A stretch of DNA of 64,000 nt from Nitratireductor indicus C115 (GTDB taxonomy: Bacteria; Pseudomonadota; Alphaproteobacteria; Rhizobiales; Rhizobiaceae), in contig NZ_AMSI01000006.1 in NCBI RefSeq assembly GCF_000300515.1, forward strand, positions 186,001-250,000. Reading direction: 5' to 3'. How positions within the stretch are numbered: the first letter of the stretch is position 1; each line of letters starts with the position of its first letter. The position numbers were made by a program, and so were the translations under genes. The notes beneath the pieces are model-generated. The model was not told where the DNA came from and ran no database searches. It saw only the letters and a program-made list of their open reading frames with translations. Below, piece by piece: positions 7,649-15,008 of this stretch.

Positions 7649-8572
7649 TCAGTGGCTCCTTGTCGGGCGATCCATGATGCGGCGGCCCATCAGACTTGCA
7701 GTGAGATCGACGAGAAGGACCGCAGTGCGCCCGCGCTCGTCCAGAAAGGGATTGAGTTCGACGAGATCGAGACTGCTGACGAGTCCGCTGTCATGCAGCA
7801 TTTCCATGACGAGATGCGCCTCACGGAAAGTCGCACCACCGGGCACCGTCGTGCCGACGGCCGGTGCGATGGACGGATCGAGGAAATCCACGTCGAGGCT
7901 CACATGCAGCATGCCGTTCTGACCGGCCACGCGTTCGAGAAAAGCGCGCAGAAGCGGCGCGATGCCGTACTCGTCGATGGCCCGCATGTCGTGCACGCTT
8001 ACCCCCGCTTCATGCAGCGCGCACCGCTCGGCCGGGTCGACACTGCGCAGGCCAAGCGTGCAGATGCGCGTCGGATCGACCGGTGCGGCAAGCTCAGGAA
8101 AATATCCTTCAAACCCCGCCTGCCCCGCCGCATAGGCAAGCGGCACACCGTGAAGATTGCCGCTTGCGCTCGTCTCGAGCGTGTGAAAATCGGGATGCGC
8201 GTCAAGCCACAGCACGAAAAGCGGACGACCTTGCTCTGCTGCGCGACGCGCCACGCCTGAAACCGAGCCGGCAGAAATGCTGTGATCACCCCCAAGAAAG
8301 ATCGGCATGGCGTCGGCGCTCGCCGTATAGGCAATCTCGGCGATGGCCTGCGTCCAGGCGCAAATCTCCGGCAAGGCCTTGAGCGCTGCGTTGCCATGGG
8401 CAAGCCCGGGCCGCGCCAGCGCCGGCGCCACCGTTCCCATATCGGTGACATGATGACCAAGTTCCGATAGCGCCGCGCCAAGGCCTGCTGCCCGCAAGGC
8501 GCTTGGTCCCATGTCGCATCCCATACGTCCGGCGCCGTCCTGAACCGGGGCGCCAACCAGCCGGCAATGCAT
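7649..8572 (-). CDS. rocF: Arginase
   Basis: A 307-residue ureohydrolase with all Mn-binding motifs: FLGGDHS (about residue 94), WLDAHPDFHT (about residues 121-130) and SLDVDFLDP (about residues 225-233). It hydrolyses L-arginine to L-ornithine and urea. The first gene of a two-gene operon with ornithine cyclodeaminase. ATG at 8572 has GAGGGTGA a few bases upstream; an overlapping ATG in another frame is ignored because the arginase N terminus MHCRLVGAPVQDGAG matches the family. Agmatinase is a related alternative, but the pairing with ocd favours arginase. Confidence 0.93.
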   Translation of the reverse strand: MHCRLVGAPVQDGAGRMGCDMGPSALRAAGLGAALSELGHHVTDMGTVAPALARPGLAHGNAALKALPEICAWTQAIAEIAYTASADAMPIFLGGDHSISAGSVSGVARRAAEQGRPLFVLWLDAHPDFHTLETSASGNLHGVPLAYAAGQAGFEGYFPELAAPVDPTRICTLGLRSVDPAERCALHEAGVSVHDMRAIDEYGIAPLLRAFLERVAGQNGMLHVSLDVDFLDPSIAPAVGTTVPGGATFREAHLVMEMLHDSGLVSSLDLVELNPFLDERGRTAVLLVDLTASLMGRRIMDRPTRSH

Positions 8573-8636
8573 TCATTCACCCTCGATTGCTACACATCAA
8601 GTTCAGCGCAAAGCCGTGGCGAAATGAACAAACCAA

Positions 8637-8653
8637 TTTGCCAATATTGCAAA
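8637..8653. promoter_or_regulatory. Putative Lrp/AsnC operator in arginase-lrp divergent region
   Basis: An A/T-rich 17-bp dyad, TTTGC-CAATATT-GCAAA, lies in the 123-bp divergent region between arginase and the Lrp/AsnC gene, about 43 bp before the lrp start. Lrp-family regulators bind A/T-rich dyads of this length near their own gene. The dyad is visible directly; the assignment is inference. Confidence 0.5.
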
Positions 8654-8695
8654 AATTATCTATCGTTTTGGCATATCAAAGATACAAAATGATCG

Positions 8696-9148
8696 ATGGA
8701 CCCGCTCGACGAAAAGCTCATCACACTTCTCCGGCACGATGGACGGCGAGGCATTTCCGACCTGGCGATGGATCTGGGCGTTTCTCGCGCAACCGTGCGC
8801 AACCGTATGGCCAGGCTGGAACAGGCCGGCGCAATCCTCGGTTACACGGTGATCCTGCGCGCCGACGCGGTGGATTCGCCCGTGCGCGGCATCATGATGG
8901 TGGAGATCGAGGGGCGCGTTGCGGATCGCGTCGTGCATGCGCTGAGCGGCTTTGCCGAGGTTTCAGCGATCCACACCACCAACGGGCGGTGGGATATCAT
9001 CGTCGAACTGGGGGCCTCGACCCTGACGGATCTCGATGCGGTGCTGCGCCGCATCCGGCTGATCCCAGGCATCACGGGCAGCGAGACCAGCCTTCTTCTG
9101 GCCACCCCGCACAGCACCCGCGCGCGTCTTTCCAATACCCCGAAATGA
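8696..9148 (+). CDS. Lrp/AsnC-family regulator of arginine/ornithine catabolism
   Basis: A 150-residue Lrp/AsnC protein. MDPLDEKLITLLRHDGRRGISDLAMDLGVSRATVRNRMARLE, read in parts, is the N-terminal helix-turn-helix; the C-terminal part is the RAM ligand-binding domain (IHTTNGRWDIIVELGASTL). It is divergently transcribed from arginase-OCD, the usual position of an arginine/ornithine-sensing activator such as ArgR/PutR of rhizobia. ATG 8696 is chosen because it gives the canonical N terminus; an ATG at 8689 is out of frame. A strong Rho-independent terminator begins at its stop codon. Confidence 0.9.
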   Translation: MDPLDEKLITLLRHDGRRGISDLAMDLGVSRATVRNRMARLEQAGAILGYTVILRADAVDSPVRGIMMVEIEGRVADRVVHALSGFAEVSAIHTTNGRWDIIVELGASTLTDLDAVLRRIRLIPGITGSETSLLLATPHSTRARLSNTPK

Positions 9149-9179
9149 AAACGCCGGGGCGTGACCGCCCCGGCGTTTT
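9148..9179 (+). terminator. Rho-independent terminator after lrp-type gene (probably bidirectional)
   Basis: A perfect 14-bp inverted repeat, AAAACGCCGGGGCG and CGCCCCGGCGTTTT, around a TGAC loop. Its first base is the last base of the lrp stop codon. A- and T-runs at both ends allow termination for the lrp gene and for the convergent gabD transcript. Confidence 0.9.
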
Positions 9180-9213
9180 CCAAAAACTCTCTGAAGCCAA
9201 AAACTCTCTGAAG
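9180..9213 (+). repeat. 17-bp tandem duplication
   Basis: CCAAAAACTCTCTGAAG occurs twice back to back (9180-9196 and 9197-9213) between the terminator and the 3' end of gabD. It looks like a recent small duplication with no evident function. Confidence 0.85.
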
Positions 9214-9219
9214 AATGCC

Positions 9220-10668
9220 TCAGAGCGACTGGGTGACGAACTTCGTCGACAGATAAGCCTCGATCGCCTCGGAGCCGCCTTCCGTGCCGTGACCTGAATC
9301 CTTGATGCCGCCGAAGGGCACTTCCGGCAGGGCCAGACCGTTGTGATTGATGGTCGTCATGCCCGCTTCAATCCGCAGGCCGAGATGCTGCGCGGTTTCG
9401 CCCGAGCCGGTGAAGGCATAGCTTGCAAGACCGAACGGCAGACGGTTGGCCTCTTCGATCACCTCATCGAGCGTCGAGAAGCGGCTGAAGACGGCGATCG
9501 GGCCGAATGGTTCTTCATTCATGATACGCGCGGTCTTCGGCACATTGGCGATGACGGTAGGTTCGAAAAAATTACCCTTGTTGCCAATGCGGCGGCCACC
9601 TGTCTTGACCTCTGCTCCGGCCGAAACCGCATCGGCGATCAGGTCCTCCAGAGCAGTGATGCGGCGCTCGTTGGCGAGCGGTCCCATCTGCGTGCCATCC
9701 TCAAGGCCGTTGCCGACCTTGATGTTCTTGGCAACCTCGGTAAAGGCCGAGACAAACTTGTCGTGCACCCCGTCCTGGATGAGGAAGCGGGTCGGCGACA
9801 CGCAGACCTGACCGGCATTGCGGAACTTCGAAGCCGACAGAACCTTCACGGCCTTGTCGAGATCGGCATCGTCGAAGACGATTGCGGGGGCATGGCCGCC
9901 AAGTTCCATGGTGGCGAGCTTCATATGCTGGCCGGCCAGCGCAGCCAGATGCTTGCCCACCGGCGTGGAACCGGTGAAGGAGATCTTGCGGATGACGGGA
10001 TGCGCGATCAGATATTCCGAGATTTCAGCCGGCACGCCGTAGACCAGATTGACGACACCGGCCGGCATGCCCGCATCGACGAACGCACGGATGAGTTCGG
10101 CGGGAGAAGCAGGTGTTTCCTCAGGCGCTTTCACGATGATGGAGCAACCGGCAGCGACCGCGGCGGAAAGCTTGCGCACCACCTGGTTGATCGGGAAATT
10201 CCACGGGGTGAATGCGGCGACCGGTCCCACAGGAAGCTTGATGGCCATCTGCATGACGCCTGGCGCGCGCGCCGGAATGATCTGGCCATAGGTGCGACGG
10301 GCCTCCTCCGAGAACCAGTCGATGACGTCGGCTGCCGCCATCGTTTCCATCTTGGCCTCGGCAAGCGGCTTGCCCTGTTCGCGTGTCATGATGCTGGCGA
10401 TGGTGTCGGCCCGCTCGCGCATGAGATTGGCGGCCTTGCGCATGATCTTGTAGCGCTCGAATGCCGGCGTCTGGCTCCAGATCTTGAAACCCTTCTCGAC
10501 AGCGGCCACGGCAGCTTCAAGGTCCTTACGTGTCGCGTGAGCAACCTCGCCGATCTTGTCTCCGGTCGCCGGATCGACCACGTCGATGGACTTGCCCTCG
10601 GCGCCGTCGCGCCACTCACCGTCGATCAGAAGCTTCGTTGATGGATAGTTGCCGCTCATGCTGGTCAC
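9220..10668 (-). CDS. gabD: NAD(P)-dependent succinate-semialdehyde dehydrogenase
   Basis: A 482-residue aldehyde dehydrogenase. [18 protein letters not shown] is the cofactor-binding segment, [11 protein letters not shown] the Rossmann glycine motif, [18 protein letters not shown] holds the general-base Glu, and [12 protein letters not shown] the catalytic Cys (about residue 286). Length and motifs fit the GabD clade, which oxidises succinate semialdehyde to succinate at the end of the GABA route; related aldehydes are possible. A GTG at 10668 is taken as start because AGGAGG lies 7 bases upstream; an ATG three codons later is the alternative. It converges on the Lrp gene and its own promoter faces the persulfide operon. 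Confidence 0.88.
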   Translation of the reverse strand: MTSMSGNYPSTKLLIDGEWRDGAEGKSIDVVDPATGDKIGEVAHATRKDLEAAVAAVEKGFKIWSQTPAFERYKIMRKAANLMRERADTIASIMTREQGKPLAEAKMETMAAADVIDWFSEEARRTYGQIIPARAPGVMQMAIKLPVGPVAAFTPWNFPINQVVRKLSAAVAAGCSIIVKAPEETPASPAELIRAFVDAGMPAGVVNLVYGVPAEISEYLIAHPVIRKISFTGSTPVGKHLAALAGQHMKLATMELGGHAPAIVFDDADLDKAVKVLSASKFRNAGQVCVSPTRFLIQDGVHDKFVSAFTEVAKNIKVGNGLEDGTQMGPLANERRITALEDLIADAVSAGAEVKTGGRRIGNKGNFFEPTVIANVPKTARIMNEEPFGPIAVFSRFSTLDEVIEEANRLPFGLASYAFTGSGETAQHLGLRIEAGMTTINHNGLALPEVPFGGIKDSGHGTEGGSEAIEAYLSTKFVTQSL

Positions 10669-10805
10669 GGTTTGGCCTCCTGTTCAATCTGTTCGTATGA
10701 AGTGCTGATTTCCGGCGGAAAAGCCGGGCGCTGACCCGTGTGAGAATGCAGGTAAGCCCCCCGCCTCCACAGCGCAAGTGTGGAATAGGAAATAGAGAAA
10801 ACATA

Positions 10806-10843
10806 ATAATTGCAATTTTTCGATTGCATTTTTTTGCAATTAT
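10806..10843. promoter_or_regulatory. A/T-rich inverted repeat before the persulfide operon (candidate BigR-type operator)
   Basis: Arms ATAATTGCA (10806-10814) and TGCAATTAT (10835-10843) form a 9-bp inverted repeat, with a further ATTGCA between them. It lies 59 bp before the DUF2892 start in an otherwise GC-rich region. BigR/SqrR repressors bind A/T-rich dyads over the promoter of their own operon, so this is the best operator candidate, by inference. Confidence 0.5.
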
Positions 10844-10901
10844 GATTTCCTGTCTTCCAAAGCCCTCCCAAGGCCGCTCCATGGAACGGAAGGAAACCGT
10901 T

Positions 10902-11102
10902 ATGACTAGAAATATCGGTGGTATCGACCGGGTTCTACGCATCGTCGTCGGCCTCGTTCTCCTGTCCCTGATCTTCGTTCTCGAAGGCAATGCTCGCTGG
11001 TGGGGCCTGATCGGCATCGTACCGCTGGCAACCGGCCTCATGTCATCCTGCCCGCTTTATTCGCTCCTCGGCATGAGCACCTGCCCGCTCAAGAAGAGCT
11101 AA
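10902..11102 (+). CDS. DUF2892 small membrane protein
   Basis: A 66-residue protein starting MTRNIGGIDRVLRIVVG, the typical beginning of DUF2892/YgaP-membrane-type proteins, with two hydrophobic segments (about residues 10-28 and 33-48) and a conserved C-terminal CPLYSLLGMSTCPLKKS with two cysteines. ATG 10902 has a GGAAGGA-type ribosome-binding site; the ATG seven codons earlier would place that site inside the gene. It is the first gene of the persulfide operon, 10 bp before the BigR-type gene. Related domains are often fused to rhodaneses, so a role in sulfane-sulfur handling at the membrane is plausible. Confidence 0.85.
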   Translation: MTRNIGGIDRVLRIVVGLVLLSLIFVLEGNARWWGLIGIVPLATGLMSSCPLYSLLGMSTCPLKKS

Positions 11103-11112
11103 GCGGCAATCG

Positions 11113-11457
11113 ATGAAGCAGCTTCTCTCCTGCGAGACTGTCGGGATGAAGGCCCACGTGGGCGAAGCATCCGGCTTCCTGAAGAAACTGTCCAATCCGG
11201 ACAGGCTCCTCATCTGCTGCGCACTCACCGACGGCGAACGTTCGGTGAGCCAGCTTGAGGAATTGCTTGAAATTCGCCAGCCCGGACTGTCCCAACAATT
11301 GAGCGCATTGCGCGCAGCCGGTCTCATAGTCGGGCGGAAGGAAGGCAAACAGGTTTATTACCGGCTCGCCGATCCGCGCATTCGCACCTTCATCGCCACG
11401 ATGCACCATCTGTTCTGCGGGCAGGAAATCGAGGCGACTGCCCTTACCGGCATCTGA
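11113..11457 (+). CDS. bigR: BigR/SqrR-type persulfide-sensing ArsR-family repressor
   Basis: A 114-residue ArsR/SmtB winged-helix protein (SNPDRLLICCALTDGERSVSQLEELLEIRQPGLSQQLSALR in segments). Two cysteines match the redox pair of SqrR/BigR: Cys36 in LLICC (Cys35 adjacent) and Cys102 in HHLFC; their spacing of 66 residues equals that in SqrR (41 and 107). These form a polysulfide bridge when sulfide or persulfide accumulates, releasing the operator. Located between the DUF2892 gene and the persulfide dioxygenase, the same association as the bigR-blh operon of Agrobacterium and Xylella. Confidence 0.9.
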   Translation: MKQLLSCETVGMKAHVGEASGFLKKLSNPDRLLICCALTDGERSVSQLEELLEIRQPGLSQQLSALRAAGLIVGRKEGKQVYYRLADPRIRTFIATMHHLFCGQEIEATALTGI

Positions 11458-11521
11458 CCTCGCCCGACCGCCACACTTTTGGCCGGACTTTCCTCCGGCA
11501 GGAAATGCTTTGGAGAACGCC

Positions 11522-12418
11522 ATGTCCGAACCGATCCCCTTCAATGCCGATCTTTCGGTTGTCCCCGAGGTCGTGCCATTCTTCGATGAAGCAACCAACA
11601 CCATCAGCTACATCGTGCGCGATCCGGCCACGAATGCGTGCGCAGTGATCGATTCCGTAATGGATATCGACTATGCGGCAGGCCGCATCACCCATGACGG
11701 GGCAGACAGGATCGTCGCCCATATCCGTGAACAGGGCTGGACACTCGAATGGCTGATCGAGACCCATGTCCATGCCGACCATCTGTCGGCCGCCCCCTAT
11801 ATCCAGCAGCAGTTAGGCGGCAAGCTCGGTATCGGTGAAAACATCACCATCGTGCAGGACACATTCGGTAAGATCTTCAACGAAGGAACCGAGTTCCAGC
11901 GCGACGGCTCGCAGTTCGACCGCCTGTTCGTTGATGGCGACACCTATCAGATCGGCACGATGACCGGCCATGTTATGCATACGCCCGGCCATACGCCCGC
12001 TTGCATGACCCACGTCATCGGCAATGCCGCTTTCGTGGGCGACACGCTCTTCATGCCCGATGGCGGCTCGGCCCGCGCCGACTTCCCCGGCGGAGACGCC
12101 CGCACGCTGTACCGTTCGATACAGCGTGTGCTTTCCCTGCCCGGCGACATGCGCCTCTTCATGTGCCACGACTATGGCCCGAACGGCCGCGACATCCAGT
12201 GGGAAACCAGCGTCGCCGATGAGAGGCAGCACAACATCCATGTCGGACATGGAACGAGCGAAGACGAGTTCGTCGCCATGCGCGAGGCGCGCGACGCCAC
12301 CCTTTCCATGCCCAAGCTCATCATTCCATCGCTGCAGGTCAACATGCGCGCCGGCCAGATGCCCCCCAAGGACAAGGATGGGAAAACCTTCCTCAAGGTA
12401 CCGGTCAACACGCTCTGA
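11522..12418 (+). CDS. blh: Persulfide dioxygenase (ETHE1/Blh-type metallo-beta-lactamase fold)
   Basis: A 298-residue protein with the ETHE1-type MBL signature: THVHADHLSAAPYIQ (about residues 85-99) for the single Fe(II) site, HTPGHTPACM, FVGDTLFMPDGGSARADFPGG and FMCHDYGPNGRDIQWET. It oxidises glutathione persulfide to sulfite plus GSH. ATG 11522 is preceded by TTTGGAGAACGCC; an ATG four codons upstream would put this site inside the gene. It follows the BigR-type gene by 64 bp and precedes a SulP transporter, so the cluster detoxifies sulfide/persulfide and may export or exchange the resulting sulfur oxyanion. Confidence 0.92.
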   Translation: MSEPIPFNADLSVVPEVVPFFDEATNTISYIVRDPATNACAVIDSVMDIDYAAGRITHDGADRIVAHIREQGWTLEWLIETHVHADHLSAAPYIQQQLGGKLGIGENITIVQDTFGKIFNEGTEFQRDGSQFDRLFVDGDTYQIGTMTGHVMHTPGHTPACMTHVIGNAAFVGDTLFMPDGGSARADFPGGDARTLYRSIQRVLSLPGDMRLFMCHDYGPNGRDIQWETSVADERQHNIHVGHGTSEDEFVAMREARDATLSMPKLIIPSLQVNMRAGQMPPKDKDGKTFLKVPVNTL

Positions 12419-12446
12419 CCAACGCCCGAGTGACGAGACCTGTGCC

Positions 12447-14252
12447 ATGAATGGACTTGCCCGATATTTCCCCATCCTCGACTGGGGCCGGACCTATGAT
12501 CGCTCCGTTCTGACAAGCGATCTCGTGGCAGCGGTGATCGTAACGATCATGCTCATTCCGCAATCGCTGGCCTATGCGATGCTGGCCGGCCTGCCACCGC
12601 AGATCGGCCTCTATGCCTCGATCCTGCCGCTGGCCGCCTATGCGCTGTTCGGAACGAGCCGCACGCTGGCCGTCGGCCCCGTGGCCGTGGTGTCATTGAT
12701 GACGGCTTCAGCGGTGGGGCAGATAGCCCAGCAAGGCACGGCGGATTATCTGACGGCCGCCATTCTTCTGGCCCTTCTGTCGGGCGGCATGCTCGTACTG
12801 ATGGGTATTTTCCGGCTCGGGTTCCTTGCAAATTTTCTCAGCCATCCCGTGATTTCCGGCTTCATAACCGCCTCCGGGCTTCTGATCGCCTCAAGTCAGC
12901 TGAAGCACATATTCGGCTTGTCGGTAAGCGGCGACACGCTGCCCGCCATTCTGGGCGGGCTGGCGCTCGGAATCGGCGAAACCAATCCGATCACGCTTGC
13001 CATCGGCATCGGGGCTGTCCTGTTCCTCTATCTCGCGCGCACCAGATTGAAGGGCATGTTTGCCGCCATGGGACTCAAGCCCCGGCTTGCCGATATTCTC
13101 ACGAAGGCCGCTCCCATTCTGGCCGTAGCCGTGACGATACTCCTGGCGAATGCCTTCGACCTCGGCGCCCATGGTGTCCGGCTGGTGGGAGACATTCCCC
13201 GCGGTCTTCCCGTACCGGGGCTGCCCTCGATCTCGTTCGATCTTGTCGTGACGCTGGCTGCTCCAGCCTTTCTGATCAGCGTCATCGGTTTTGTGGAGTC
13301 CGTTTCGGTCGCCCAGACACTCGCCTCGAAGCGCCGCCAGCGCATCGTCCCCGATCAAGAACTGATCGGCCTCGGTGCTGCCAACATCGCCTCCGGCATT
13401 TCCTCCGGCTACCCCGTAACCGGAGGCTTTGCACGCTCGGTCGTCAATTTCGATGCCGGCGCGGAAACGCCCGCTGCCGGCTTCTTCACCGCCATCGGGA
13501 TCGCACTTGCCACTCTCTTTCTGACCCCGCTCCTGACCGGTCTGCCTCAGGCGACGCTCGCCGCCACGATCATCGTTGCCGTCCTGTCCCTGGTGGACCT
13601 GAAGGCCATTGCGCGTGTCTACGAATATTCGCGGGCGGATTTCGCCGCCATGGCTGCGACCATCCTCGTCACCCTGCTATGGGGCGTTGAGCCCGGCGTC
13701 GTCTCGGGCGTTCTGCTTTCGCTTTCACTGTTTCTCTACCGCACGAGCAAGCCTCACATGGCGGTCGTGGGCCAGGTGCCCGGTACGGAGCATTTCCGCA
13801 ATATCGATCGCCACAGCGTCATAACGGATCCCTCGATCCTCTCCATACGCGTCGACGAGAGCCTTTATTTCGCCAACAGCCGCTATCTCGAAGATCGCAT
13901 CGCCAAGCTGGTGGCCGATTGCCCCGCAGTGCGCCATGTGATCCTGATGTGCCCGGCAATCAACGATATCGACGCCAGCGCCCTTGAAAGCCTCGAGGAG
14001 ATAAACCACCGCCTCAAGGATGCGGGCATTGCCTTTCATCTGAGCGAGGTCAAAGGGCCGGTCATGGACCGCCTGAAGCGAGCCCATTTCCTGGAAGAAC
14101 TGACCGGCCGTGTCTTCCTGAGCCAGTTCGAAGCGGTTTCGTCCCTGAGGAATGGGACGGCGGCTTCACCTTCTCTTCAATCTGCGCAAAATGACCAACC
14201 GCGGCGGGATGATGTGACGCTCGTTCTGAGGCCCGATCCCTCCCTGCCCTGA
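12447..14252 (+). CDS. SulP-family anion transporter with STAS domain
   Basis: A 601-residue SLC26/SulP protein: about 10-12 hydrophobic segments between residues 20 and 430, including the family signature LIPQSLAYAMLAGLPPQIGLYAS (about residues 37-59), SGYPVTGGFARSVVNF, and a C-terminal STAS domain (SILSIRVDESLYFANSRYLEDRI... CPAINDIDASALESLEEI). These transport sulfate, sulfite, bicarbonate or dicarboxylates. ATG 12447 gives the normal N terminus; longer in-frame reading would overlap the dioxygenase gene. The position 28 bp after the persulfide dioxygenase suggests movement of sulfite or sulfate generated by that enzyme, the role proposed for SulP/TauE proteins in other bigR operons. Confidence 0.9.
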   Translation: MNGLARYFPILDWGRTYDRSVLTSDLVAAVIVTIMLIPQSLAYAMLAGLPPQIGLYASILPLAAYALFGTSRTLAVGPVAVVSLMTASAVGQIAQQGTADYLTAAILLALLSGGMLVLMGIFRLGFLANFLSHPVISGFITASGLLIASSQLKHIFGLSVSGDTLPAILGGLALGIGETNPITLAIGIGAVLFLYLARTRLKGMFAAMGLKPRLADILTKAAPILAVAVTILLANAFDLGAHGVRLVGDIPRGLPVPGLPSISFDLVVTLAAPAFLISVIGFVESVSVAQTLASKRRQRIVPDQELIGLGAANIASGISSGYPVTGGFARSVVNFDAGAETPAAGFFTAIGIALATLFLTPLLTGLPQATLAATIIVAVLSLVDLKAIARVYEYSRADFAAMAATILVTLLWGVEPGVVSGVLLSLSLFLYRTSKPHMAVVGQVPGTEHFRNIDRHSVITDPSILSIRVDESLYFANSRYLEDRIAKLVADCPAVRHVILMCPAINDIDASALESLEEINHRLKDAGIAFHLSEVKGPVMDRLKRAHFLEELTGRVFLSQFEAVSSLRNGTAASPSLQSAQNDQPRRDDVTLVLRPDPSLP

Positions 14253-14301
14253 TGCCGCGACAAATAGGCAGCTTGTGACATGCTCCTCATCGCCATACAT
14301 A

Positions 14302-14323
14302 AATTTCAGAAATTTCTGAAATT
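14302..14323. promoter_or_regulatory. Perfect 22-bp palindrome before gbsR-cyd operon (candidate operator)
   Basis: Arms AATTTCAGAAA and TTTCTGAAATT meet without any mismatch or spacer, 112 bp before the GbsR-type start. The 183-bp upstream region of the cyd operon is otherwise featureless. An exact palindrome of this length beside a dimeric winged-helix regulator is most simply its operator; direct binding is inferred. Confidence 0.7.
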
Positions 14324-14435
14324 ACCGGATTCCAGAGCGCGGACGCTGGTCCGCATCACCTGAACGCCGTGAAAACAAAGGGCCGGCCGCCTTGCCTTGC
14401 AACGCTCGACGAAAGCGACCGGGAGACGAACAGCC

Positions 14436-15008
14436 ATGAACCTGCCTCCGATCATTCAGTCATTCGTGCTGCATTTCGGTGAAATGGGAAGCCGCTGGGG
14501 GATCAACCGCACGGTTGGGCAGATATACGCCCTTCTCTATGTTTCCGAAGAACCGCTTTGTGCAGACGATATCGTCGAGGCGCTCGGCATCTCGCGATCC
14601 AATGTCTCGATGAGCCTGCGCGAATTGCAGGCGTGGAATCTCGTCATCATGCGCCATCTTCCCGACGACCGGCGCGACTTCTTCACCACGCCCGACGACA
14701 TCTGGCAGATCCTGCGCACACTGGCCGAGGAACGAAAGAAGCGCGAGGTTGACCCGACACTTTCCGTCCTGCGTGAACTTTTGATGCAAAAGGCTGGTAA
14801 CGAGCAGGAACGTTATGCACAATCGCGTCTGGCCGAGATGAACACGCTGATCGAACAGCTGACCAACTGGTATGACGACGTGAAACGCCTCGATACGGAA
14901 AGACTGGCGACACTGCTGAGTCTTGGAGCCAAGGTAACGAAGCTTCTGGACGCCAAGGATCGTATCGTCTCCATCGGGCGCCGGCGCGCGGAGCCTGACG
15001 AACGATGA
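14436..15008 (+). CDS. GbsR/MarR-type transcriptional regulator of the cyd operon
   Basis: A 190-residue GbsR-like protein: PPIIQSFVLHFGEMGSRWGINRTVGQIYALLYV is the characteristic N terminus, followed by a winged helix (LCADDIVEALGISRSNVSMSLRELQAWNLV) and a long C-terminal helical dimerisation region. ATG 14436 has GGGAGA upstream; the in-frame ATG at 14397 lacks one. Its stop overlaps cydD in an ATGA, so regulator and oxidase genes form one transcript. GbsR of Bacillus senses choline; here the constant partner is cytochrome bd, so the signal may be redox or respiratory. No iron-sulfur cysteine cluster is seen. Confidence 0.88.
   Translation: MNLPPIIQSFVLHFGEMGSRWGINRTVGQIYALLYVSEEPLCADDIVEALGISRSNVSMSLRELQAWNLVIMRHLPDDRRDFFTTPDDIWQILRTLAEERKKREVDPTLSVLRELLMQKAGNEQERYAQSRLAEMNTLIEQLTNWYDDVKRLDTERLATLLSLGAKVTKLLDAKDRIVSIGRRRAEPDER

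Noticed and set aside
7190-8260. 356-codon open frame opposite arginase and ocd
   Set aside because: Antisense shadow; both genes on the - strand carry all catalytic motifs.
9343-10641. 432-codon open frame opposite gabD
   Set aside because: Antisense of a complete aldehyde dehydrogenase; the translated sequence has no recognisable fold.
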